Origin: JBPESN01 sp051710625
GTDB lineage: Bacteria > Pseudomonadota > Gammaproteobacteria > Enterobacterales > Enterobacteriaceae
NCBI RefSeq assembly: GCF_051710625.1
Contig: NZ_JBPESN010000006.1
Location: forward strand, 4,758 to 68,757
Reading direction: 5' to 3'
DNA length: 64,000 nt
Within the stretch, counting starts at the first letter, position 1. The number at the start of each line of letters is the position of its first letter. The notes beneath the pieces were generated by a model. The model was not told where the DNA came from. It did not search any database and was given only the letters and a program-made list of their open reading frames with translations. The position numbers and the translations under genes are program-made. This document shows positions 11,068 to 21,010 of the stretch, piece by piece.

Positions 11068-11181
11068 ATGTGGTATTTCGCCTGGATTTTAGGAACGCTG
11101 CTGGCCTGTGCCTTCGGCATCATTACCGCGCTGGCTCTTGAGCATCTGGAAGATACCCGCGGTGAGGATGCCCTGAAGTGA
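11068..11181 (+). CDS. cydX: Cytochrome bd-I accessory small protein
   Basis: This 37-residue membrane protein begins MWYFAWILGTLLAC and is nearly identical to E. coli CydX over its single transmembrane helix. It ends in an acidic tail. In E. coli it binds CydA and stabilises the haems of the bd oxidase. It lies 16 bases after the remains of cydB and overlaps ybgE by ATGA. It is intact although both large subunits of its complex are dead. Confidence 0.93.
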   Translation: MWYFAWILGTLLACAFGIITALALEHLEDTRGEDALK

Positions 11182-11474
11182 CAGGGCAGGCTATCTCGTT
11201 TTGGTACAGTCTGACGGACAAGCGCCCCCTGAGGGCGCTTTCCCTCGTCATGGCCCTGACGCTTGCCGGCTGCGTTTTCTGGTCACCATCCCGCTTCGCC
11301 GCCCAGACCACTACCCTGTCGTGGTGGCAGGGCATCTTAATCGTTTGGGCGGTTTGCGCAGGCGTGCTTCACGGCACCGGCTTTCGTCCGCGGCGCCTGC
11401 GCTGGCCTCTGGTTTTTCTGCCGTTGCCGGCGATGTTGGTCATGATCGCCGCCTTGCTTTACAGATTCTCTTAA
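11178..11474 (+). CDS. ybgE: YbgE, Cyd operon membrane protein
   Basis: The product is 98 residues (E. coli 97) with three predicted membrane segments and the conserved DKRPLRALS and HGTGFRP stretches. Its function is unknown; it is a constant member of cydABX-ybgE operons. Its ATG overlaps the cydX stop (ATGA), so it is translationally coupled. No lesion is seen. Whether it is still transcribed depends on the cydA promoter. Confidence 0.9.
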   Translation: MTGQAISFWYSLTDKRPLRALSLVMALTLAGCVFWSPSRFAAQTTTLSWWQGILIVWAVCAGVLHGTGFRPRRLRWPLVFLPLPAMLVMIAALLYRFS

Positions 11475-11606
11475 TAACTTTATGGTCCTTTAATCCTGTA
11501 ATGTAAGGGACCTAAAATATTTTCTTTCCCCCCGTCTTAGCCATTCCCAACGTGTTAGGTCTTGCGTATAGTAAGCACCGTTGTTTTTGCGTTGTTGGAC
11601 AGTGGA

Positions 11607-12005
11607 GTGCGTATTTCGTTCTTCCAGTAATCGGTTCGCGTCATACCGACGCCGGTGGCGCGGTCTACCATGCCCGTTACGTCGCCTTCTATTGAAGGCG
11701 CGCGTACCGAAATGGTACGCCAGCATAATTTTCATCAGCGTGCGCTTATGCAGGCGAGCGTGGCGTTCGTGGTGCGGCGCATGGCGCTGGGGTATTTTTG
11801 CGCCTGCGCGCCTGGAAGATTTACTGCAAGTGGAAAGCGAAATCGCCTCCCTCAAGAGCCCCTCTCTGACCTTTGCACAACGCATCCTGAATGCTGACCG
11901 ACAATTGCTCAGCCAGGCTGACGCCGTAGATCGCATGTGTCGATCTACAGCAATTAAAGCCGGTTGCGCTTTTTAACGTCTTTTGTCGCGGAGTTCAAGC
12001 AGTGA
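11607..12005 (+). pseudogene. ybgC: YbgC acyl-CoA thioesterase, broken
   Basis: Pieces of the hotdog-fold thioesterase YbgC are readable in three frames: [35 protein letters not shown], and the ending VAEFKQ at 11985-12005. A stop (TAA) precedes SVRV, about ten bases are missing before the catalytic DTDAGG, TGA replaces the Glu of YERAR, and further shifts follow. The start is uncertain (GTG 11607 is the best guess). The last codons still overlap the tolQ GTG start as in E. coli, so the tol promoter region may be under constraint even though the protein is lost. Confidence 0.88.
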
Positions 12006-12688
12006 TTGACATGAACATCTTTGATCTGTTCCTGAAAGCGGGCTTTCTGGTAAAACTGATCGTGCTTATTTTGATATGCTTTTCTATTGCGTCCTGGGCC
12101 ATCATTATCCAGCGCTCCCGTATCCTGACCTCCGCCGCGCGCGAAGCGGAAGCCTTTGAGGACAAGTTCTGGTCCGGTATCGAATTATCCCGCCTGTATC
12201 AGGAAAGCCTGACGCGCCGCGACAGCCTGAGCGGCTCCGAGCAGATCTTTTACGCCGGCTTTAAAGAGTTCGCGCGCCTGCACCGCGCCAATAATCACGC
12301 CCCTGAAGCGGTGGTAGAAGGCGCTTCCCGCGCCATGCGTATTTCGATGAACCGCGAACTGGAAGCGCTGGAAACCCATATCCCGCTCCTCGGTACCGTG
12401 GGTTCCATCAGCCCGTACATCGGTCTGTTCGGTACCGTGTGGGGCATCATGCACGCATTCATCGGACTGGGCGCCGTAAAACAGGGCACGCTGCAGATGG
12501 TCGCGCCGGGGATAGCCGAAGCGCTTATCGCCACCGCGATCGGTCTGTTTGCCGCCATTCCCGCGGTCATGGCCTTCAATCGCCTGAGCCTGCGAGTCAA
12601 CAAGCTTGAGCAGAACTACGACAACTTTACCGAAGAGTTCATCGCCATCCTGCACCGTCAGGCTTTCGCCAGCGATAGCGCCAAGTAA
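12002..12688 (+). CDS. tolQ: Tol-Pal system inner membrane protein TolQ
   Basis: The product is 228 residues with three transmembrane segments: near 15-35, then around [18 protein letters not shown], and around [18 protein letters not shown]. TolQ and TolR form the proton-driven motor that energises TolA and keeps the outer membrane drawn in during division. GTG 12002 is the start, inside the end of ybgC as in E. coli; MNIFDLF aligns with the E. coli N-terminus. It heads the intact operon tolQRAB-pal-cpoB. Confidence 0.97.
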   Translation: MIDMNIFDLFLKAGFLVKLIVLILICFSIASWAIIIQRSRILTSAAREAEAFEDKFWSGIELSRLYQESLTRRDSLSGSEQIFYAGFKEFARLHRANNHAPEAVVEGASRAMRISMNRELEALETHIPLLGTVGSISPYIGLFGTVWGIMHAFIGLGAVKQGTLQMVAPGIAEALIATAIGLFAAIPAVMAFNRLSLRVNKLEQNYDNFTEEFIAILHRQAFASDSAK

Positions 12689-12703
12689 GCAGGAGGGGTA
12701 ATC

Positions 12704-13126
12704 ATGGCCAGAAGGCACTCGAGCAGAGAAATCAAGTCCGAGATTAACATTGTCCCCTTGCTCGATGTGCTACTGGTGCTGGTGTTAATCTTTATGGCGA
12801 CGGCGCCGATTATTACCCAGAGCGTCGAGGTGGATTTGCCTGATGCGACCGACTCCAAAACCGTCGGCAGCGATGATAATCCGCCGGTGATCGTCGAGGT
12901 TTCCGGCATCGGCCAGTACAGTCTGGTAGTCTATCATCAGCGTCAGGAGCAGTTGCCCTCCGAACAGGTGGTTTCCGAAGCGCGCGCCCGCATCACCGCG
13001 AATCCCAAGACGGTGTTTCTGATAGGCGGCGCCAAAGACGTGCCTTATGATGAGATAATCAAGGCGCTGAACTTGTTGCATCAGGCCGGCGTGAAGTCGG
13101 TCGGTCTGATGACGCATCCTATCTGA
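12704..13126 (+). CDS. tolR: Tol-Pal system protein TolR
   Basis: The product is 140 residues (E. coli 142). A single N-terminal membrane helix carries the proton-path aspartate in NIVPLLDVLLVL. A periplasmic domain with LIGGAKDVPYDEIIKAL follows. It works with TolQ as the stator and proton channel. AGGAGGGG precedes ATG 12704, 15 bases after tolQ. The N-terminal basic stretch is shorter than in E. coli. It appears intact. Confidence 0.97.
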   Translation: MARRHSSREIKSEINIVPLLDVLLVLVLIFMATAPIITQSVEVDLPDATDSKTVGSDDNPPVIVEVSGIGQYSLVVYHQRQEQLPSEQVVSEARARITANPKTVFLIGGAKDVPYDEIIKALNLLHQAGVKSVGLMTHPI

Positions 13127-13180
13127 CGGTCGGCTCGTGATGCGTACTATTTCCGGTCAACTCCATTTTGGGAATTGATT

Positions 13181-14173
13181 GTGTTGAAGGCTACCGAACA
13201 GAACGACAAGCTTAAACGTGCCATTATTCTGTCGATTGTGCTGCATTGCGTTCTGATCGCCGTATTGATCTGGAGCTCGATTCATCAGCCGCAAGAGACG
13301 AGTGCGGGCGGCGACGGGTCGTCCATTGATGCCGTGATGGTCGATCCCGGCGCCGTGGTGCAGCAATATAACCGTCAGCAGCAGCAAACCGACGCGCAGC
13401 GGGCGCAGCAGCAGGCAGAAGAGCTTCAGCAAAAGCAAGCGGCAGTGGAGCAGCGCCTGAAGGCGCTGGAGAAACAGCGGCTGGCCGCGCAGGAAGCCGC
13501 TGAAGCGCAACAGCGCCTGCAGGCTGAGCAGCAAAAACAGGCGGAAGATGCGGCTAAACAGGCCGAGGCAACCGCGGCACAAGCCAAAGCGGAAGCGGCG
13601 GCGCAGGCGAAGGCCGCAGCTGACGCGAAGAAACAGGCGGAGGCGGAAGCGAAAAAAGCCGCCGCTGCTGAAGCGCAGAAGCAGGCCGCCGCGGCTGCGC
13701 CGGCTAAAGCCGAAGCCGATGCGAAAGCCAAGGCCGATCAGGCAGCCAAAGAAAAAGCCGCCACCGAGGCCAAGCAAAAAGCCGCCGCCGCCAAACAATC
13801 CAGCGAGGTGGACGATTTGCTGGGCGGGCTGACCGACGCTAAAAATGCGCCCAAATCCGGCGGCGCGCCCGCCGGGACAGGCAACAGTAAGCTGAGCGTC
13901 GCCACCGGATTGGAAATCAATGGCTATCTGGCTCAAGTGCGCCAGGCTATCAGCAATAAGTTTTACGATTCGTCCAACTACAGCGGTAAGACCTGCATTT
14001 TGCGCATCAAACTGGCGCCAGATGGCATGCTGATTTCGCTCAGTTCTGACGGTGGCGATCCGGCGCTGTGTCAGGCGGCGGTCTCCGCGGCGAAGCTGGC
14101 GGCGATCCCCCGGCCGCCCAGTCCGAAGGTGTATGAGGCAGTTAAAAACGCGACGCTTGACTTTAAACCTTAG
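13181..14173 (+). CDS. tolA: Tol-Pal system envelope-spanning protein TolA
   Basis: The product is about 330 residues, shorter than E. coli (421), with the difference in the repeat region. It has an N-terminal membrane helix (AIILSIVLHCVLIAVLIW), a long Ala/Lys/Glu/Gln helical domain (about residues 65-205) and a compact C-terminal domain with KTCILRIKLAPDGML that binds TolB and Pal. GTG 13181 is preferred over TTG 13175 because it aligns with the E. coli start (xxKATEQNDKLKRA) and is 7 bases from GGGA. It transmits energy from TolQR to the outer membrane. Confidence 0.96.
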   Translation: MLKATEQNDKLKRAIILSIVLHCVLIAVLIWSSIHQPQETSAGGDGSSIDAVMVDPGAVVQQYNRQQQQTDAQRAQQQAEELQQKQAAVEQRLKALEKQRLAAQEAAEAQQRLQAEQQKQAEDAAKQAEATAAQAKAEAAAQAKAAADAKKQAEAEAKKAAAAEAQKQAAAAAPAKAEADAKAKADQAAKEKAATEAKQKAAAAKQSSEVDDLLGGLTDAKNAPKSGGAPAGTGNSKLSVATGLEINGYLAQVRQAISNKFYDSSNYSGKTCILRIKLAPDGMLISLSSDGGDPALCQAAVSAAKLAAIPRPPSPKVYEAVKNATLDFKP

Positions 14174-14330
14174 TAAGACCATTTAGCAGAATACAATGGT
14201 TATCAAATAGTCCTGTTTGGTTTAAGATTTATACTATGTTGTCTAATGGGAAGATGTAGTGTTGTTTAACCCGACAAGTTTACAATTTTGCAATTGCGAC
14301 CGCCGCCCTGGCGTCGGTTTGGGAGATGAA

Positions 14331-15623
14331 ATGAAGCAGGCATTTCGAGTAGCGTTAGGTTTTTTCCTTTTATGGGCTTCCGTGCTGCATGCGGAAGTGC
14401 GTATTGAAATCACCCAAGGGGTGGATACGGCCCGGCCTATCGGCGTGGTGCCGTTTAAATGGGCGGGGCCGGGTGCCGCGCCCGAAGATATTGGCGGCAT
14501 AGTCGCCGCCGACCTGCGTAACAGCGGTAAATTCAACCCGCTCGACACTTCTCGCCTGCCGCAGCAGCCGACCACCGCCTCGGAAGTGACGCCGGCCGTC
14601 TGGACGGCTCTTGGTATCGACGCCGTAGTGGTGGGGCAAGTGCAGCCGAGCGCCGACGGTAGCTATGTGGTGTCTTATCAATTGGTGGACACCTCCGGCA
14701 ATCCGGGCGCTGTATTGGCGCAAAACCAGTTCAAGGTCGCGCGCAAATGGCTGCGTTATGCCGCCCACACCGCCAGCGATGAACCCTTTGAAAAGCTCAC
14801 CGGTATTAAGGGCGCCTTCCGTACCCGTATTGCCTACATCGTGCAGACCAACGGCGGCCAGTACCCTTACGAACTCCGTGTCGCAGATTATGACGGTTAT
14901 AACCAGACGCCAATACACCGTTCGCCGCAGCCGCTGATGTCGCCTGCCTGGTCCCCTGACGGCAGCAAGCTTGCCTATGTTACCTTTGAAAGCGGCCGCT
15001 CGGCGCTGGTCATCCAGACGCTGGATAGCGGCGCTATCCGCCAGGTTGCGAGCTTCCCGCAGCATAACGGCGCGCCGTCCTTCTCGCCGGACGGTAGCAA
15101 ACTGGCCTTCGCGCTGTCGAAGACCGGCAGCCTGAATTTATATGTGATGGATTTGGGGTCGGGTCAGATTCGTCAGGTGACCGATGGTCGCAGCAATAAT
15201 ACGGAGCCGACCTGGTTCCCGGACAGCCAGACGCTGGCGTATACCTCCGACCAGGGCGGCCGTCCGCAGGTTTATAAAATCAATATTAACGGCGGTACGC
15301 CGCAGCGTCTGTCCTGGGAAGGCTCCCAGAATCAGGATGCGGACGTTAGCTCGGACGGCAAGTTCCTGGCTATGGTCAGCACCAACAACGGCGTGCAGCA
15401 TATCGCTAAACTGGATCTGGCAACGGGAGCCGTCCAAGTGTTGACGGACACGTCCCTGGATGAGACGCCTAGCGTTGCTCCCAATGGCACAATGGTTATC
15501 TACAGCGCTTCGCAAGGGCTGGGCTCCGTGTTACGGCTGGTCTCGACTGATGGGCGTTTCAAAGCGCGTCTTCCGGCAACCGATGAACAGGTCAAATTTC
15601 CTGCCTGGTCGCCGCATCTGTGA
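14331..15623 (+). CDS. tolB: Tol-Pal system periplasmic beta-propeller TolB
   Basis: The product is 430 residues, the same as E. coli. A signal peptide (ending ASVLHA) is followed by the EVRIEIT TolA-box region, an N-terminal domain and a six-blade propeller with repeated [20 protein letters not shown] and [10 protein letters not shown] motifs. It shuttles between TolA and Pal. ATG 14331 has GGGAG 8 bases upstream. The frame is open for 24 codons before it, but the signal peptide fixes the start. It appears intact. Confidence 0.98.
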   Translation: MKQAFRVALGFFLLWASVLHAEVRIEITQGVDTARPIGVVPFKWAGPGAAPEDIGGIVAADLRNSGKFNPLDTSRLPQQPTTASEVTPAVWTALGIDAVVVGQVQPSADGSYVVSYQLVDTSGNPGAVLAQNQFKVARKWLRYAAHTASDEPFEKLTGIKGAFRTRIAYIVQTNGGQYPYELRVADYDGYNQTPIHRSPQPLMSPAWSPDGSKLAYVTFESGRSALVIQTLDSGAIRQVASFPQHNGAPSFSPDGSKLAFALSKTGSLNLYVMDLGSGQIRQVTDGRSNNTEPTWFPDSQTLAYTSDQGGRPQVYKININGGTPQRLSWEGSQNQDADVSSDGKFLAMVSTNNGVQHIAKLDLATGAVQVLTDTSLDETPSVAPNGTMVIYSASQGLGSVLRLVSTDGRFKARLPATDEQVKFPAWSPHL

Positions 15624-15666
15624 TACATGTGTAAATATGTATGGCAAACTATAAAAGGAATATGAG

Positions 15667-16185
15667 ATGCAACTGAACAAAGTGCTAAAAGGGCTGATGT
15701 TGGCGGTGCCAGTGATGGCGATTGCCGCATGTAGTTCTCACAAAAACGCTAACAATGGCGACGAATCTGCCATGGGCCCCGGTGCTGGCACTGGCATAGA
15801 CATGAGCGGCAACAACGGCTCTTCCGACGAACAGGCTCGCCTGCAAATGCAGAAGCTTCAGCGCAACAATATCGTTTACTTCAACCTGGACAAATACGAT
15901 ATCCGCTCTGAATTCGCTCAGATGCTTGACGCACACGCCAATTTCCTGCGCAGCAACCCGTCTTACAAAGTGACCGTTGAAGGCCATGCGGACGAACGCG
16001 GCACGCCGGAATACAACATCGCCCTGGGCGAGCGCCGCGCCAATGCCGTGAAGATGTACCTTCAGGGTAAAGGCGTTTCCGCCAATCAGATCGCTATCGT
16101 ATCTTACGGTAAAGAGAAACCTGCTGTACTGGGCCACGACGAATCGGCTTACGCCAAAAACCGTCGTGCCGTACTGGTCTACTAA
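15667..16185 (+). CDS. pal: Peptidoglycan-associated lipoprotein
   Basis: The product is 172 residues. A lipoprotein signal with lipobox IAAC has its lipidated cysteine at Cys22. A Gly/Asn-rich linker follows, then an OmpA-like peptidoglycan-binding domain with the [12 protein letters not shown] motif and [10 protein letters not shown]. It anchors the outer membrane to peptidoglycan and is the final partner of TolB. AAGGAATATGAG precedes ATG 15667. It appears intact. Confidence 0.98.
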   Translation: MQLNKVLKGLMLAVPVMAIAACSSHKNANNGDESAMGPGAGTGIDMSGNNGSSDEQARLQMQKLQRNNIVYFNLDKYDIRSEFAQMLDAHANFLRSNPSYKVTVEGHADERGTPEYNIALGERRANAVKMYLQGKGVSANQIAIVSYGKEKPAVLGHDESAYAKNRRAVLVY

Positions 16186-16194
16186 GAGACTGGC

Positions 16195-16980
16195 ATGAGC
16201 AATAACTTCAGACCTTATCTGTTGAGTCTGTCGTTATTGGTTGGTGTAGCGCCCCCCTGGGCTGCTACCGCTCAAGCGCCAATCAGTAATGCCGGCTCCG
16301 GCCCGGTGGAAGACCGGCTCACTCAACAACTTGAGCGTATTTTTAATGCGCACAGCCAGCTACTAACCCAGCTTCAGCAACAGCTCGCCGATAATCAACG
16401 CGATATTGACTCGCTGCGCGGCCAGATTCAGGAAAATCAATATCAACTATCGCAGGTTGTCAAGTGGCAGAAACAGATTTATCAGCAGATGGACAGCCTT
16501 CCCAGCCAGACGCCGGCCGCGTCTGCCGACGGTCAACCTCAGGCATCCACCTCCGCCGACGGCGCTCAAAGCGCGGCGCCCGCCGGCAAAGCCACGGCCA
16601 GCGGTTCAGACGCTAACACCGACTATAACGAAGCGGTGGCGCTGGTGCTGGAGAAAAAACAGTACGACCAGGCAATTAGCGCATTTCAACGCTTCGTGAA
16701 GTGTTACCCTGATTCGACCTATCAGCCCAACGCCAATTATTGGCTGGGGCAGCTTAATTATAATCAAGGTAAAAAAGATGATGCGGCCTATTATTTCGCG
16801 CTGGTGGTGAAAAACCATCCTAAATCGCCCAAGGCACCCGACGCGCTGCTCAAGGTGGGCGTCATCATGCAAGGAAAAGGCCAGAAGAATAAAGCCCGGG
16901 CGGTTTATCAGCAGGTGGGCAAACTGTACCCCAGCGCCGAGGCGGCCAAACAGGCGCAAAAACGGCTCGCGGGGCTGTAA
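16195..16980 (+). CDS. cpoB: Cell division coordinator CpoB
   Basis: The product is 261 residues (E. coli 263; old name YbgF). It has a signal peptide, a trimerising coiled coil around residues 40-100 (ERIFNAHSQLLTQLQQQL), a low-complexity Ala/Ser linker and C-terminal tetratricopeptide repeats (FVKCYPDSTYQPNANYWLG, VVKNHPKSPKAPDALLKVG). In E. coli it coordinates peptidoglycan synthesis by PBP1B with Tol constriction. It starts 10 bases after pal and ends the operon. It appears intact. Confidence 0.96.
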   Translation: MSNNFRPYLLSLSLLVGVAPPWAATAQAPISNAGSGPVEDRLTQQLERIFNAHSQLLTQLQQQLADNQRDIDSLRGQIQENQYQLSQVVKWQKQIYQQMDSLPSQTPAASADGQPQASTSADGAQSAAPAGKATASGSDANTDYNEAVALVLEKKQYDQAISAFQRFVKCYPDSTYQPNANYWLGQLNYNQGKKDDAAYYFALVVKNHPKSPKAPDALLKVGVIMQGKGQKNKARAVYQQVGKLYPSAEAAKQAQKRLAGL

Positions 16981-17164
16981 TATAATAGGGACGCGTCCTG
17001 AACGGGGCAGGAGGGCGTGAAATGGGCCAGAATGCTCGAAGAGCAGGCAGTTGGCCGCGTTTGGACTAATTAAAGGTTGCGTCAAAATTTATAATAAGTA
17101 ACATATGCCGCCGTTGCCCGGGGAAAGCTGATTTCCTCTGGCTGCGGGTGTAAAACGGGTGTCG

Positions 17165-17240
17165 GGGTCGTTAGCTCAGTTGGTAGAGCAGTTGACTTTT
17201 AATCAATTGGTCGCAGGTTCGAATCCTGCACGACCCACCA
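17165..17240 (+). tRNA. tRNA-Lys (UUU)
   Basis: These 76 bases form a full cloverleaf. The acceptor GGGTCGT pairs with ACGACCC, followed by encoded CCA. The D-arm is TAGCTCAGTTGGTAGAGCA. The anticodon loop CTTTTAA has TTT at 17198-17200, and the T-arm reads CAGGTTCGAATCCTG. E. coli has an array of several lysine and valine tRNAs between cpoB and nadA; only one copy is found here, so the array is reduced or was never expanded. Confidence 0.97.
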
Positions 17241-17663
17241 TCTTCCGCCGCTTGTTGACCTGTCCGCCCGTTCTCGCTTTTACTGCTATCTCCTATCTGC
17301 TATCGATTAGCAGATGTTAAACGCCAACGGCTATCAACGGCGAGCCTTCATGTTAGCGCCAGGAGCATCGGTGTCGTCCCCCTTTGGGGGTGAGTGTGGA
17401 AATCATAACCGGCAAATTTTGTCCTCGCGGGTGAGCTGGCATCGTCACTCTGGCGCCCCCTGCGTGCATAGGCCAGAGCAAATCACGATTCCTTCGCCGT
17501 CTGTGTTACCCACTAAACTTTTTTTCGCCAGAAGGCACAAATTAGGCGCGACAATGCGCGATAAATTGCGTATTTTGTTTAGCATACCAAACCTAGCTTT
17601 AGTCAGCCGGCAACGAGCTTTAAATAGACCGGTGCGGCGATAGCGCATTGCCAGAGAGCAGTG
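17241..17663 (+). promoter_or_regulatory. Intergenic region before nadA with NadR-like operator
   Basis: No gene is recognisable between tRNA-Lys and nadA. At 17576-17593 lies TGTTTA, six bases, CAAACC. This resembles the NadR operator TGTTTA-N6-TAAACA that represses nadA in enterobacteria; the left half is perfect and the right half matches 4 of 6. The stretch 17500-17600 is AT-rich enough for a promoter. The operator is a reasonable but unproven call. Confidence 0.4.
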
Positions 17664-18710
17664 ATGAGCGAACTCTTAGACGATTTTGCCGCCATATATC
17701 CCTTCCCGCCCAAACCAGCGGCGCTGACGGAGGTGGAAAAAGCCGGCCTGCGCGATAACATTGCACGTCTGCTTAAGGCGCGCAACGCGGTCATTGTGGC
17801 CCATTATTATACCGATCCTGAGATACAGGCGCTGGCGGAAGCGAGCGGCGGCTGTGTTGCGGATTCGCTGGAGATGGCGCGTTTTGGCAGCAGCCATCCG
17901 GCCACAACGCTGCTGGTGGCGGGCGTGCGTTTCATGGGCGAAACCGCCAAAATTCTCAGCCCGGAAAAAACCGTGCTGCTGCCGACGCTGCACGCGGAAT
18001 GCTCTCTTGATTTAGGCTGCCCGGAGGCGGAGTTCGGCGCGTTTTGCGACGCTCACCCTGACCGGATGGTGGTGGTCTACGCCAATACCTCCGCAGCGGT
18101 CAAGGCGCGCGCCGATTGGGTGGTGACCTCCAGTATCGCGGTTGAGCTTATCGATCATCTCGACAGTCTGGGAGAGAAGATTATCTGGGCGCCGGATCGT
18201 CACCTTGGTCGCTATGTGCAAAAACAGACCGGTGCGGATATGCTGTGCTGGCAGAGTGCCTGTATTGTGCATGATGAATTCAAGACCCAGGCGCTGCGCC
18301 GCATGAAAAGACTTTATCCCGACGCGGCCGTGCTGGTGCATCCCGAGTCGCCGCAGGCGGTAGTCGATCTGGCTAATGCGGTGGGTTCCACCAGCCAGCT
18401 GATTCAGGCAGCTAAAACGCTCAAGCAGCAGCAGATGATTGTCGCCACCGATCGCGGTATTTTTTACAAGATGCAGCAGGCGTGCCCGCAAAAAACCCTG
18501 TTGGAAGCACCGACCGCCGGGGAGGGCGCCACTTGCCGCAGCTGCGCACATTGCCCGTGGATGGCGATGAACGGCCTCAAGGCTATCGCTGCAGGGCTCG
18601 AACGCGGTGGGGTGGAGCATGAGATACGAGTAGACGAAGCGGTGCGTCAGCGGGCGCTGGTGCCGCTAGATCGCATGCTGTCATTCGCGGCCGCCCTCAA
18701 GCGCCGTTAA
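17664..18710 (+). CDS. nadA: Quinolinate synthase A
   Basis: This enzyme condenses iminoaspartate (from NadB) with dihydroxyacetone phosphate to quinolinate, the first intermediate of de novo NAD synthesis. The product is 348 residues (E. coli 347). The 4Fe-4S cysteines lie in [18 protein letters not shown] and [12 protein letters not shown] 17661 and ATG 17664 are adjacent; the ATG is preferred for its spacing from GAGAG. pnuC, next to nadA in E. coli, is missing. With intact nadB (31252) and nadK (39631), NAD synthesis is well kept in this window. Confidence 0.97.
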   Translation: MSELLDDFAAIYPFPPKPAALTEVEKAGLRDNIARLLKARNAVIVAHYYTDPEIQALAEASGGCVADSLEMARFGSSHPATTLLVAGVRFMGETAKILSPEKTVLLPTLHAECSLDLGCPEAEFGAFCDAHPDRMVVVYANTSAAVKARADWVVTSSIAVELIDHLDSLGEKIIWAPDRHLGRYVQKQTGADMLCWQSACIVHDEFKTQALRRMKRLYPDAAVLVHPESPQAVVDLANAVGSTSQLIQAAKTLKQQQMIVATDRGIFYKMQQACPQKTLLEAPTAGEGATCRSCAHCPWMAMNGLKAIAAGLERGGVEHEIRVDEAVRQRALVPLDRMLSFAAALKRR

Positions 18711-18762
18711 GGCCAAGGCGTAGCGCCAACGCCGCGGCATGTGGCGACAATGGGAGCAAGAC

Positions 18763-19330
18763 GTGATTATCGCTCAAATCTCGGACATTCATGCGGCGGC
18801 CGCTAATGATAACCTGTGCCGTTTGGAGCGTGCCCTGGCCTGGCTGGATACCCTGGTGCCAGACGCGCTCGTCCTCTCCGGTGATTTGATTGATAACGAC
18901 GAGATTGAGGGCTATCCGGTGATAGCGTCCCGGCTGGCGAGGCGGCCTTATCCCGCCTATGTTCTGCCGGGTAATGCCGATAACAGGGCAGCCATGCGAG
19001 CGACAATACCTGCGCCTTACTGGACCGATGAAGGCAGGAAGCGCTGCATTTTAGGGTGGATATCAACGGATTGCGTGTTATCGGTCTTGACACTACCGTG
19101 CCGGGGAGCGCTACCGGCCCCGTGGCGTCGATAGTATTTTTGCACCACCCTGTCTTCCCAATAGGCATTGCGCCGTTGGATCAAACGATGTGCGGCGGCG
19201 CACAGGCGCTGGGCACGTTATTTCGTCTCGATTTAAGCCCACCGGCGGACGCGCTGACTGTGCCCACGGGCGGGAGGGGAAGAGGCGCGCACTGGCCCCA
19301 GCGGATCAGACCGTTAACGGCTGAAAAGCG
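18763..19330 (+). pseudogene. CpdA-like metallophosphoesterase, broken
   Basis: The first 95 residues show calcineurin-like phosphoesterase signatures: ISDIH (D-x-H), LSGDLID (GD) and LPGNADN (GN-x-D). At about 19045 the frame breaks; VDINGLRVIGLDTTVPG and FLHHPVFPIGIAPLD, with the later HH motif, continue in another frame. Between them the stretch expected after the GLDT motif is missing, and the C-terminal metal-binding GHxH part is not found. GTG 18763 follows GGGAGC. The intact family cleaves phosphodiesters such as cyclic AMP, but the original substrate cannot be told. The 3' limit is approximate. Confidence 0.8.
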
Positions 19331-19342
19331 GCATCGTCATCG

Positions 19343-20341
19343 TCAATGACGATGATGGGCGTGCAGATTTACCGCGCCCTGATGAATCGCACAATCATCT
19401 TCCTCGCAGTGCTGGTATTCCATTTGAATGGTGGCATGTCCAATGTGGTAATGCTCCAGCAAATAGTCCTGAATGCGGTGCAACAGACCATCGTGGTCGC
19501 GCGGCGGAATGACCTGCACATGCAGCGTCATCAGCGGCCGCTCGCCGACCTGCCAGAGATGGACATGATGGATGTTGCGCACTTCAGGGATATTACGCGT
19601 CATCTCGCGCTTGAGTTTTTCAATATCAAACTGCTGCGGGGTGCCTTCAAGTAACTCATGCAGGCTTTCGCGCAGCAGCCGCCAGCCGCTGCGCAGCACC
19701 AGACAGGAAACCAGTATCGACAGCAGCGGGTCAACCGGTAGCCAGCCCGTGTAGAGGATCACCAACGCGGCGATAATGGCGCCTACCGAGCCGAGCAAAT
19801 CTCCCAGCACATGCAGCGCCGCGGCGCGCAAGTTAATATTTTTTTCGCCGGCGCCGCCGTGCAGCAGGCAGAACGATACAATATTCGCCACCAGCCCGGC
19901 CACGGCAATGGACATCATGGTCCATCCGGCGATGGGTTGAGGGGCAAGAAAGCGATGCGCGGCTTCCCAGACGATCATCACCGCGATAGACAGCAGCGCC
20001 AGGGCGTTGAGAAACGCCGCCAGCGTCGTCAGGCGCAGATAACCGAATGTGTGGCGGCTGTTCGGTCGCCGCGACGCGAACCGCACCGCCAACAATGCCA
20101 TCAGCAGTGCTGCGGTATCGGTGAGCATATGCCCAGCATCCGCCAATAACGCCAGTGAGCCAGATAACCAGCCGCCGATCGCTTCGATAAGCATGAACAG
20201 CGCCGTGACGACAAACACCGCCAGCAGGCGTTGATGGGCGCCCCTGTCCACCTCTGGCGACGTGGCGTGGTTATGCCCGTGGTGGCTGCCGTGGCGTACC
20301 CGCGGCGCGGGGGCGTGTGAATGTAGAGGATCTGCCGGCAT
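19343..20341 (-). CDS. zitB: Zinc efflux cation diffusion facilitator
   Basis: The product is 332 residues (E. coli ZitB 313). It has a His-rich N-terminus ([11 protein letters not shown]), six membrane segments and the CDF signature [17 protein letters not shown], with the second metal-site motif [10 protein letters not shown] cytoplasmic domain with [10 protein letters not shown] and a His-rich end (NLHAHHRH) completes it. It exports Zn(II) in exchange for protons. ATG 20341 has AGGAA upstream; an in-frame extension exists but is not family-like. Order zitB, ybgS, aroG follows E. coli. It appears intact. Confidence 0.95.
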   Translation of the reverse strand: MPADPLHSHAPAPRVRHGSHHGHNHATSPEVDRGAHQRLLAVFVVTALFMLIEAIGGWLSGSLALLADAGHMLTDTAALLMALLAVRFASRRPNSRHTFGYLRLTTLAAFLNALALLSIAVMIVWEAAHRFLAPQPIAGWTMMSIAVAGLVANIVSFCLLHGGAGEKNINLRAAALHVLGDLLGSVGAIIAALVILYTGWLPVDPLLSILVSCLVLRSGWRLLRESLHELLEGTPQQFDIEKLKREMTRNIPEVRNIHHVHLWQVGERPLMTLHVQVIPPRDHDGLLHRIQDYLLEHYHIGHATIQMEYQHCEEDDCAIHQGAVNLHAHHRH

Positions 20342-20570
20342 AGGGATTCCTGTCAGTCTGTCGCGAAACGGCCGCTGGCCGCGTGGTTGAGTCTGGGGCG
20401 CAGCCCAGGTAGCCAATAGAGTATATCGGTTATTGGCCGTGCTGCTCTATCAGTTTACCTACCGCTACCCTCCATTATCGTTCGGCCGTGGCATTGCGGC
20501 TTGCCTCAAGCCGCATCCTGGCTGCCTGATCCTGATAGCGCAGGGGCCGGTAGGACGGGACAAAAAAATC

Positions 20571-20597
20571 AGGCCTAAGCCTGATTTCTGTTTGCCC
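20571..20597 (-). terminator. Intrinsic terminator after ybgS
   Basis: Read on the minus strand, AATCAGGC (20596-20589), loop TTAG and GCCTGATT are followed by a T run (seven A on the plus strand, 20572-20578). It lies about 45 bases downstream of the ybgS remains. The rest of 20342-20570, between zitB and this site, holds nothing recognisable apart from the zitB upstream region. Confidence 0.8.
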
Positions 20598-20641
20598 GAT
20601 AGAGGCCGGGCAATGGACCTGCGTAAGTTACCGGCTGAGTT

Positions 20642-21010
20642 TTACTGCGTCGTGCCGTCGGTCTTAGTGCCTTCCGGCGATCCTGTGCCAGTAGTATCGG
20701 TTTCAACTCTTTTGTTCACGTTTGGGCAACGGCCGTCTTTACACATGGTGTTTTTATGCTGCTCGGCTTTATCTAGGCCGGAAGCATCGGTACCCGTTGT
20801 CGAGCCGGTGGTATTGGTATTAGTGCTGCTGTTTTGTTAACAGCCTTATTATCCACGCTGTTCGGCGCATTTTTTTGCAATTCAGTCACCGTTATCGGTA
20901 CCGCCCGCGTTAGAGCCCGTACCGGGAGCCGCCATGGCTGCACCGCTGCCCAGCGGCATTGCCGTGGTAAGAAAAAGCATTGCCATTTTTTTACTGATGT
21001 TCGTCTGCAT
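20642..21010 (-). pseudogene. ybgS: YbgS, secreted small protein, frameshifted
   Basis: The minus-strand frame starts MQTNISKKMAMLFLTTAMPL with a signal peptide and stops at 20882. Continuing in other frames gives [13 protein letters not shown], then SSTNTNTTG, and the conserved end [20 protein letters not shown]...DGTTQ. These match enterobacterial YbgS, a small, exported, low-complexity protein of unknown function encoded between zitB and aroG. At least two frameshifts are needed. AGAGGAA precedes ATG 21010. The recognition rests on the CKDGRCP motif and position. Confidence 0.85.

Noticed and set aside
13380..13800. TolA repeats as a CRISPR-like or tandem repeat array
   Set aside because: Repeats are imperfect codon-level repeats of an Ala/Lys/Gln helical protein domain, not spaced DNA repeats.
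13157..14182. Minus-strand 341-codon Gly/Leu/Arg-rich frame
   Set aside because: Antisense of the repetitive tolA helical domain; low complexity, no start signal.
17314..17643. 109-codon plus-strand frame before nadA
   Set aside because: No ribosome site, no family, and it covers the likely nadA promoter and NadR-like site.
20433..20840. 135-codon plus-strand frame
   Set aside because: It is the opposite strand of the ybgS remains and its terminator.
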